From the NCBI GenBank assembly GCA_003427395.1, contig BFEA01000191.1:581998-605841 (forward strand): a stretch of DNA of 23,844 nucleotides, in the 5' to 3' direction. Positions 16,840 through 23,844 of this stretch are shown here, piece after piece. The translations under genes and the position numbers were made by a program. The notes under the pieces are model-generated. The model saw only the letters and a list, made by a program, of their open reading frames with translations. It was not told the DNA's origin and did no database searches. Origin of the DNA: Chara braunii. Its lineage: Eukaryota > Streptophyta > Charophyceae > Charales > Characeae. Numbering within the stretch: the first letter of the stretch is position 1; every line of letters begins with the position of its first letter.

Positions 16840-17990
16840 GGACCGAGTCATTTTGTGGGGACAGCAGCACACTTGCCGAGTCTGAACTGCCGCTGCGTTT
16901 TGTTGCCACCGCGTTATCTTTCCAAGTACTCTCTGCTGCTACCAACGATGTCTGTTGACTCTGTTGAGCCTGCTGGGTCCTCGCCGAGTCTGCCTTGAGT
17001 CTGCACTGGAGTTCGTTCTCTCTGTTTGACTTCTTACTCACTTGAGTCTGCGGTCTGGTTGTTGAACCTAAGTCTCATTTTGCAGATTGCTGCTAAATCA
17101 TGTTTTCTGCGCTTGTAATCCCTTTTGCGGTTTCTGGGTCCTGACAACGTTACAGTAACTGCAATTTTCCTGAGTTCGCTCTTGTCTTACCAATTCTGTG
17201 AAGCTGAGTCAAAGCTCCCCAAAACGAGAAGTTGCAACCGAGTTCTTAGAACCACTGTTGGTTCCTACATCACTAAATCTGGGTCTGCAGTTTCACCGTT
17301 GTCCAGCTTTGTGAGTCTACTGAGATCCGCTGCCCGGGTTTCCTGAATCTGGTGAAACCCGCAGCTCGAGTTTCGCTGAGTCCGATTACATGGTCTCTGC
17401 CCTTCTGCCAACCCAAAGCAGAGCCAACCGAGTTTGTCCTCGACTCAAGTAGATGACTGTAGATCACTGTGAGCTTCCTGATTTTGGCACTCGAGTCCGC
17501 TGACTCTTCCAAGCCCAGCCCCTAGGCTGCGACCCAGCAATACAGTACCACTTGTGTCACATGTGTGATTCTGTCTCTCTCTCCCTCTCTCTTTCTCTCT
17601 CTCTCTCGCGGATGCGCACACCTCTTCTTTTCTACCGCGCACTCCCTCCTTGTAACCCGCGAGCTACTGTTTGCAGAGCATTTCTGTGTCTTGTCGTTTC
17701 CGCATCCCGCTGATCCCTCCTGTTTCTACCAACGGTGTGTCATGTTCCATGCCCTGAGTTTGCTGTATCTTATTGATTCATAAACATATCCTTGAATCTG
17801 TACTTGAGTCCGCTGAGTCCTTCCTGAGTCTGGGTGGCAGCTGTTTCTGGAGCACGAATGAGCAGACTGATTTCCCAAGCACAGATCTGATTCAACTGGC
17901 TCTTAGTTTGCCAGTCCAAGTTCGAGCTCGGTGCCTCTGATGTTTCTGGTCTGTGACACCCTCCTTTCTGAGTCTGAGTTCTGCCGCTGT
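16840..17990. repeat. region with a loosely iterated GAGTC / GAGTCYGC motif
   Basis: GAGTC or its near relatives recur more than a dozen times, often as TTGAGTCTGC, GAGTCCGCTGA or CTGAGTCTGGG, at irregular spacing. It looks like cryptic simple sequence rather than a clean satellite. A minus-strand frame (16790-17041, rich in Asp-Ser and Gln) is a product of the motif. Interrupted CT tracts occur at about 17573-17608. No gene is called. Confidence 0.6.
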
Positions 17991-18330
17991 GTACTATTCA
18001 AATACTCTGGGCGTTACTAGCCATTGTGTGTTGTTGAAATAAACAAATGAAAGAATGAGACCACAAGAAACAGCACTGGTACTGGCAACATAGACACTGA
18101 GTTCCCTCTTCCCAGAGTGAGGAGTCGACCCCCCCCAATCGCAGGAACTTCCCTCCTTTGGCAGACTTCAAGAACACGGGTATTTTTGAAATGCTCGAAA
18201 TTCCTAGTGGGCACTTTTGGAATTTTCGCCCTCCGTGGTTAGAAAGTCACCAGTTTAGGGTCCCACGGTGAGGCGAGCCGCCTTGATCTGTTCTCACTCT
18301 TCCTGCAGTGCGATCGGCCCATTGCCTTTG
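17991..18330. other. non-coding stretch, nothing recognised
   Basis: No gene or element is seen. An eight-base C run lies near 18130. Confidence 0.4.

Positions 18331-18417
<87 letters not shown>
18331..18417. repeat. long (CT)n microsatellite
   Basis: About 43 uninterrupted CT units end in CACAG. Frames made of Ser-Leu or Arg-Glu repeats on the two strands are artefacts of the tract. Its true length is uncertain because such tracts assemble poorly. Confidence 0.98.
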
Positions 18418-18419
<2 letters not shown>

Positions 18420-21090
18420 GAGGGCGACGTGCACGTGAGAGTACAGATACACGTTCTAGGCTTCACCTTCCCACCTGTCATGCGTACTGTCACTCACCAA
18501 ATGAGTGCAATGAGAAGGAAATTGGGCTAGAGTGTGGAAATACGCGCCACCATATTTCCTTTTACTTCAGTGCTCTTCCCGTTAGAAAACTGAGTGAATC
18601 TTTCCCAAGAACGCCGGCAGATGCATGGTCACGTTGTGCGCCCGCATATCTACCTGCAGGCATCGGGTGAGTTTCACCAACAAGGCAGTCGGGGATGAAT
18701 CTGTTGCTAGATCATAGAGAAAAACTACATATTGTTGATCTACGACATCCCGTACAGTGCTGTTGCGCCCTTTGGTGGTAGGAAAACAAAATTCAGAGAG
18801 TGGAAAAATAAATAAATAATAAATAATAAACGCCCCTAGTAATCCTCGTCAAGAAAGAGCGGCAAGCAAGCCCCTCTCTGTCTTCACAGTGAGTCACCTG
18901 GCAGTGAGCGTATCCGGTGCAAAAACGAGACCGAGTTCATTCTTAGTCCCTTTCTGATTCCCGGTTCACGTATGAGTGAGCGTGAGTGCAAGTCTTGTTC
19001 CTCAAGTACTTCAGAGATAACATTGACACCCACAGGTCAAGCGTCCACGAGCATTCCAAGCCCGCTCTCTGCCACACTTGCCCCCTTTTGGGCGTTGTCA
19101 GGGCGTTGATTAATTCCCAGAAGTGAACTAACCTGGCCCGTGATCGTGGCCAGCATCAAATTGCTGCTCTTTACGTAAGATCGCCTGCTTAATGAGCGTG
19201 TGTACGTCTGAGTGGATGCACGTCTCGTCGGTCTTCTCTCCTTCTGTCTCAAATGTTCGATCAAGTGTCTGGTAGTGAAAGAGGGACAATTAAACATTCA
19301 GGCGTCCCAGCCACTATGGGCTGTCTTCCAACCGGATTCATGTGCAGTCTGAATCCCGTCGTGTTGACTGTGTGACCTTCAATCATCCGTCAGGGCAGAA
19401 TGCCTTCCCGCTCTTGCTTTGCTCTGCTCCTCGCAGCGGCTTTGGCCAAGCATTCACAAACAAACAAACAAAAAAAAAAAAAAAAAAAAAAAAAAACAGA
19501 AATGAATATGCGGCTTCGATCACGGCGTACGCTGTTGAAGATCTTGTCTCATGCGTCCAGCCCAACGTGAGCAGCCGGGCGCTTGAGTCTGACCAGGACC
19601 TGGTCCACGAGAAGCACACACCTGTGCTCTTCCGCCCATTGATTGGATGAGCGCTAAGTAGTTGAGCGCTAATTAGTTGAACGCTAATTGGTGGGCAGGA
19701 AATATCTTTCCCTGCTCCTCGCAGAATCTAGGCACTGGATCCGATCAGTGCGCCCGATTGATTGGATCCCTGTGCCTGGAAAGGATACCCTCTAGGTCAC
19801 ACGCGGCTTGTGCGTGGCGTGCAAGGCAGAAATGGCGCCAGCATACTTCCATGTGCTCGCACTTAATACAGAATAGAATATGCATGCTTGATTGGCCCTT
19901 TTCGTGAGACTCCATGGTGACTGGAATAAAGCCCCGATGCGTTCATGAAAGTAGGCCCCTGATTCAGCGTCCACTCCACACGTTGATTGGGTCTCCCCGA
20001 TCCCCCGCTGATTGCTCCATTAGTATCTGCCCAGAAATTGCCCCGGTTCGTGCCTGTACCAAGCCCTTCTCTTGGGCCAGGTGCGCGTGAAAGAGGACCC
20101 CCTCCATCGCTGTGTGCTCCTCCCTCGTACTCTCCCCCCCCAATCCTTCCTGTAGCCCCCTGTGCCCTTCAGGTGCACGATTGTACCTGTTCGCTGGTCC
20201 GTATCCAGCCAAAGGTGTGTTCCCAACGGCCCCCAGATCGGGGACCCCGCGCTTAGGATCCAGCACACTCGTGCCGGCACCAGAGTCCGTCCCCAGTGAT
20301 CCGGTCCCCTGTGCGTTTCTGAGCCAGCACACTTCGTGTGCCAACCCGTCCACCCGTTCCGTGCGCAAGTGAGCCGCCCCCCCCCAACAACAGGCCCAGT
20401 CCAGCTCAAGTACTTTGCTGGGCCCAGCAGCAGCAGCTTCCATCCCACTGGTACCACCAAGAGTCGGGCGTGCTGTTGAGAAGAATGCAGCGCCCCAGCC
20501 CCAGCCCCAGCCCCAAGCCAACGCCCGAGCCTATTCCGTCCTCCGAAAAGGCATGAGTGCGACGAAACAGGCCACACTGTCGGGAACTCGCAGCAGCCCG
20601 ATACCGAAGCTATCCCGTGCCTCAAGTATTTTCCCCAGATTTTTGAATTGGCCCTCGTCATTAAGGCTGCTCCTGCGCCAAATCGAAGGTACCAGCCAAT
20701 TTAATGTATTCTCCCTACTCACGTGGTTTCCCGCGTCCCCGCTGTCGGCGCTCTTTATCTACGGTCAGCCGCTTCCCATCGAGACCTCTCTCAAAAATCG
20801 AGTCATAGCAGTGGCACTCGGAGACTCACCAAACTTCGACGGAAGGCCTGATGCAACTCCTAAGATATTTGCATCCCGTAATTATAATTCAACGGTGGTC
20901 ACGAGTTCGGGTCATCCGTCCAGTGTACCTTGATTTAACAACAGTCTGTCTTTATTGAAATAATAAATTATTCGGTTACCGTCGAGCCTCGGAAAATTCA
21001 CCCTCCTTGGCCCGTATTTTCTCATAGTCTCGCCTGAACTTGGTTTTTCTCCTGTCATCCATCCCCCATCAGCCAATCGTCTCCCGTCCG
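18418..21090. other. long non-coding stretch without a recognised gene
   Basis: I see AT-rich AATAAATAATAA near 18810-18830, an A run of 26 at 19471-19496, a threefold TTGA(G/A)CGCTAA(T/G)T motif at 19650-19690 and recurrent TTGATTGG words up to 20000. From 20000 to 20540 the DNA is C-rich on the plus strand, with overlapping Pro/Ser-rich frames on one strand and Gly-rich frames on the other. A 172-codon plus frame (20415-20933) includes an APQPQPQPQ stretch and has no recognised domain. None is called as a gene. Confidence 0.5.
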
Positions 21091-21091
21091 C

Positions 21092-21772
21092 TCAGTCAGC
21101 AAGGTGAAAACCGTCGGCACGGGCCACCGTGCGAAATACGACCCTCAACTGTAGACTCTTCAAAGGAAGTAAAGGGCGGCATAAGGCTTGGGCCGCTCGA
21201 CACCGTGAGCCCCATCTATCTATTTCATCTATCAGGAACAGTATTAAAATCGCCGGCAATAACCAGCGGGACTCCTTGAGGTGCGTCGGTGCGAGAGTTT
21301 GAAGATGGGTAAAAAAACGTGCCCTCTCTACTACTGTATTAGGGGCGTATATGCAAAAAATGCTAATTAATTCAATCCCCAACATCCCCAGAATCGATAC
21401 CCACCTCCCCTGTTCTCCATCTGCTACCCAATTTACCACCACTATCCGGGATCCTGGCGGGATCCAAATGGCCACCCCTGTCGACCCTGGTGAGATCGCG
21501 TGGGCTCTATAGGCTTGATAAGGCCAAATAGTTTGATGGGCCCGATGGTGTTTTGGTTTATCCATTAGATGGGTTTCCTGTATGCAGATGACATCGGGCC
21601 ACGTCTTGCCATCGACACCCTTCAACTGGTCCCAGATCGCCTGCCTTTTCAAAAGGTTGAAGGAGGCCAATCCATATACATTAAGGGTCCTTATGTCAAG
21701 GTCTGCATAACGGAGGCAATGCTTCCAGTGCGGGTTCCTGCAGTATAGTGTGTCAATATCATCCATGGGCAT
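21092..21772 (-). mobile_element. LINE ORF2 N-terminal region: APE-type endonuclease, frameshifted, no reverse transcriptase
   Basis: Downstream of an ATG at 21772 the minus strand encodes the LINE endonuclease signature: TLNVYGL with Asn31, then DVICIQETHL with the catalytic Glu66, then IYAPN (141-145). These enzymes nick target DNA so that the reverse transcriptase can prime. The next motif, VIAGDFNTV, is present (21241-21267) but in another frame. The following DEIDRWGS returns to the first frame, so two small indels have broken and restored the frame. After about 21100 the frame ends and no reverse transcriptase (YADD-type) motif appears in the next kilobase. This is a dead fragment. Keeping the 5' part and losing the 3' part is opposite to usual 5' truncation. 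Confidence 0.85.
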
Positions 21773-21805
21773 TGTCCTATTCGCTCCTGACCCTGCTCTA
21801 GACTT

Positions 21806-22080
21806 TTATCCATGGTATGGCTGACCAGTCCACTGTGCATAACAGCCCATTCCGGAGGACCCCCGATAAACATATGCGCAAGTCCTCCTCCGTCCAATAT
21901 GAGTTGGCCTTCACTTGTTGGAGCGGGAGCTCCATCAGGGCTCAAAGCCTCCTTGTAGGAGTTCGGTCGAGGGCAGTGGACCACACCCCGCCCAACTGCA
22001 AACGATCTAGTTGAAGGAGTTCGGCGTTGCCGTTGCCGAACTCCCACGGACCGGGCAACCACCACGCGTCGTCGCTGCAT
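21806..22080 (-). mobile_element. possible end of the LINE first ORF, upstream of the endonuclease
   Basis: On the minus strand a frame ends in WTEEDLRICL and then VDWSAIPWIKV before a TAG at 21806, 34 bp before the ATG of the endonuclease frame. The position fits the ORF1-ORF2 arrangement of many plant LINEs, but I do not recognise the protein. WTEED could also suggest a Myb/SANT-like module. Another open frame overlaps it. CAGGTGAGT at about 22085-22093 on the plus strand matches a 5' splice site and may be coincidence. Confidence 0.3.
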
Positions 22081-22253
22081 GCGCCAGGTGAGTCCTCGTC
22101 CCCTCTTCCTCCCCTCATGCTCCTCCCTCCTTTTCCTCTGTCCTCTTCGTCCTCGTCCTTCTCATTCTTCGTCGTTTCTTCGTCTTTTTCCGCCTCCTCT
22201 TCTTCTCCTCCCCTCCTCGTCATCCTTTTCCTCTCTCTCTCTCTCTCTCTCTC
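22081..22253. repeat. pyrimidine-rich tract ending in (CT)n
   Basis: The plus strand is almost entirely C and T (TCCTC, CTTCGTC and similar) and passes into (CT)n from 22231 up to the adapter. On the minus strand it translates into Glu/Lys/Asp-rich low-complexity peptide. It could be a degenerate microsatellite. Confidence 0.8.
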
Positions 22254-22291
22254 CTGTCTCTTATACACATCTAGATGTGTATAAGAGACAG
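22254..22291. other. Nextera mate-pair junction adapter (library artefact)
   Basis: CTGTCTCTTATACACATCT (22254-22272) is followed directly by its reverse complement AGATGTGTATAAGAGACAG (22273-22291). This is the Tn5 mosaic end in back-to-back form, exactly the circularisation junction of Illumina Nextera mate-pair libraries, with all 38 bases intact. It is not genomic. The frames crossing it give the well-known artefact peptides (SYTHLDVYKRQ and LLYTSRCV). The sequences on either side were brought together by library circularisation or by repeat-driven assembly across CT tracts. Confidence 0.99.
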
Positions 22292-22297
22292 GTCGTG

Positions 22298-22300
<3 letters not shown>

Positions 22301-22366
<66 letters not shown>
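22301..22366. repeat. (TC)n microsatellite right of the adapter
   Basis: About 33 TC units start nine bases after the adapter. The similar (CT)n on the left side explains how an assembler could accept a read carrying the adapter. Confidence 0.97.
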
Positions 22367-22368
<2 letters not shown>

Positions 22369-23810
22369 CACCGATGCGACAGTCCGTCGCCTCACACCTA
22401 CTACTTACACAGAGTGCTCACCCTGCTTAGTCTGAACATGCACGCTAGGTTCGCCCATGTGCCATAGTCCTTCGCAACCATACGTCAACCCCACGTAACC
22501 AGCACCAGCTCGTCGGATCACTCAACTCCTACTCACTGTCTCGCTCTTGCCCGTTAGTCGATCCTCTCGACCACGCTAACTCCAAAGTCGATTAGAGAGA
22601 GAGTTAATCGCGTTTGCAAAATTTATAGCATGAGCGTCCACGCGAAGTAATTGGGATCGTGCCTAAGTGGGAGAGAAAGAGAAGGAAGGAAGTGCCTACG
22701 AATGCATGGCTGGGCCGCGGCGTGGGTGACATAGCCACTCTCCACGCATCGATCCAGTCATGCACCATTCAGGCCAATAAGATTGAGGGAAATATGCGCA
22801 CGCAGGGGCAGAACGAAAATATCAAGAAGGAGGAGATTACAGTTATATTTGCACTTGCCAAGAAGAGAAGTAAAGTTACACGTGAGATTAAGACGCGGAG
22901 AAGCCACAACATAGACTCTGGAGCGACAGAGCGCGAGCAAGCAAGAAGCACCGTGCAGTTGCAGGCAAAATTATGATGCACCCAAATTCCTAGCCTACTT
23001 TAAATCCTAATTGCAAAAAGAAATTTTGAGAACCTGCATGGGTTCAACTTTTGTTGAAAATTAAAAAAAATCCAAAAAAAAAAAATTCCCCCGTGCGATG
23101 ACCGCGCTAAAATTCCCCAAGAAAGAAGTTATGGCAACAACTATTTTCCACGCTCGCTAAGGCGCGATCAACTACCAACCGTCGTGGGGCCGCCTTTTTT
23201 TTGAAGGACAAGGGGATTCATGTAATTGGGCGGGCCCCTCGCAATCAACCCCCGAAGTATCGTTGCGCAGAAAATTGCGCGCCTTCAGAAAACAGTTTGT
23301 CACATGGTCTGTTGAATAACACAGGGGTAACATGGTTTTTGATATATTATTATATTGGCTTCCAAGTTTTCTCAATTGGTTCTCATTTTTTAGAAGTAAG
23401 TTCGTTGCTTTGTTTACGGGTGGTTTTGAGAATGCTTTAGGATTTTGGGGACTTCTAGCAACTCGCTTAAGGCTGTTACATTCATGGATCTGCAGTTGTT
23501 CGATGCCAAAACGACGCTGGTCGATGATGGGGTGTTGCCCTGTAACCTGCTGATTGCAGGAGCGTGCGGCCTGGTAGAGAGATCTGCGGATGCTTTGGAG
23601 TGGGCATTCCAATGGGCAACCAAGAGTTGCTGTTGGGACGACGTTGGCCGGAGCTGGGGCGAGTTGTGTTGCTCTATAACCTAGTCGGGTGGGGCTTGTA
23701 AGGCCTGGGAGAGCTCGACAGGGAATAAGACAGTGTTGGACAGTTTTAGAGAATTTTGTTTGGAAGTCGAGGGGTTCTGAGCATTTGAAAAGAGGTCAGT
23801 AGTCATTCAT

Positions 23811-23812
<2 letters not shown>
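22367..23812. other. non-coding stretch with two unassigned short frames
   Basis: A 105-codon plus frame (22659-22976) is Lys/Arg/Glu-rich and lacks an ATG at its upstream end. A plus frame at 23483-23684 (from MDLQLFDAKTTLVDDGVLPC) is more protein-like, with about 67 codons from an ATG, but I recognise no domain. Its overlap with a long minus frame (23172-23612) shows that open frames are common here. A short A-rich run lies at 23065-23085. None is called with confidence. Confidence 0.3.

Positions 23813-23844
<32 letters not shown>
23813..23844. repeat. terminal poly(T)32
   Basis: The window ends in 32 T without interruption. Assemblies often stop at such runs, so this may be a true contig end. 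It could also be the complement of a retroelement poly(A) tail on the minus strand, whose body would lie to the left. Confidence 0.9.

Noticed and set aside
18331-18422. Polypyrimidine tract plus CACAG as a 3' splice site
   Set aside because: The tract is a plain CT microsatellite and no plausible exon follows.
19964-20933. Frames of 172-213 codons on both strands
   Set aside because: Composition is dominated by C-rich DNA (Pro/Ser on one strand, Gly/Trp on the other), with no domain and competing frames. Reverse transcriptase was looked for here because of the LINE fragment and was not found.
21942-22284. Acidic or Ser-rich frames crossing the adapter
   Set aside because: They start inside or run through the Nextera adapter and the CT tract, so they are artefacts.

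Overview
The window looks like nuclear DNA of a green plant (streptophyte) with a repeat-rich, gene-poor genome. The only intact protein gene encodes an 843-residue translation elongation factor 2 (eEF2). It has plant-type length, plant-type sequence throughout and the plant C-terminus EFEDKL. The rest is non-coding and full of microsatellites, poly(A)/poly(T) runs, foldback elements, LINE remnants and short tandem duplications. A charophyte alga such as Chara would fit, but this is inference; the sequence only firmly shows a plant-like eEF2.

Layout. 1-69 is a truncated, mutated U6 snRNA copy on the minus strand. 70-4480 holds no convincing gene but several diverged tandem repeats, a T21G11 run and a G-rich tract. 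4482-4684 is a nested inverted-repeat element, followed by a tRNA-like sequence (minus strand) and a 142-bp tandem duplication in the eEF2 upstream region. eEF2 occupies 5617-8148 on the plus strand without introns, followed at once by an 80-bp tandem duplication. 8311-12380 is non-coding; it includes a large diverged repeat (three copies, period about 1.08 kb between the first two) carrying 111-bp foldback MITE-like elements. 12379-13745 holds a single copy of the 98-bp unit seen at 4482, a poly(T)/poly(A) inverted repeat, a 30-32 bp minisatellite, a second U6-like fragment and a 162-bp tandem duplication. 14705-15064 is a candidate TIR transposon with a possible 6-bp target duplication. 15340-15718 is a cluster of four kinds of microsatellite. 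16245-16440 and 21092-21772 are broken LINE endonuclease domains on the minus strand; I see no reverse transcriptase. 16840-17990 is dominated by a loosely repeated GAGTC motif. 22254-22291 is an exact Nextera mate-pair junction adapter inside a (CT)n tract, which is an assembly or library artefact. The window ends in 32 consecutive T.

No operon or gene cluster is visible. eEF2 is a housekeeping gene standing alone among selfish and simple-sequence DNA. The most important practical result is the adapter at 22254-22291: the join between the left 22.25 kb and the right 1.55 kb should not be trusted. The most interesting biological items are the nested foldback element, the 111-bp MITE family with related empty sites, the U6-derived copies, and the independent tandem duplications on both sides of eEF2.
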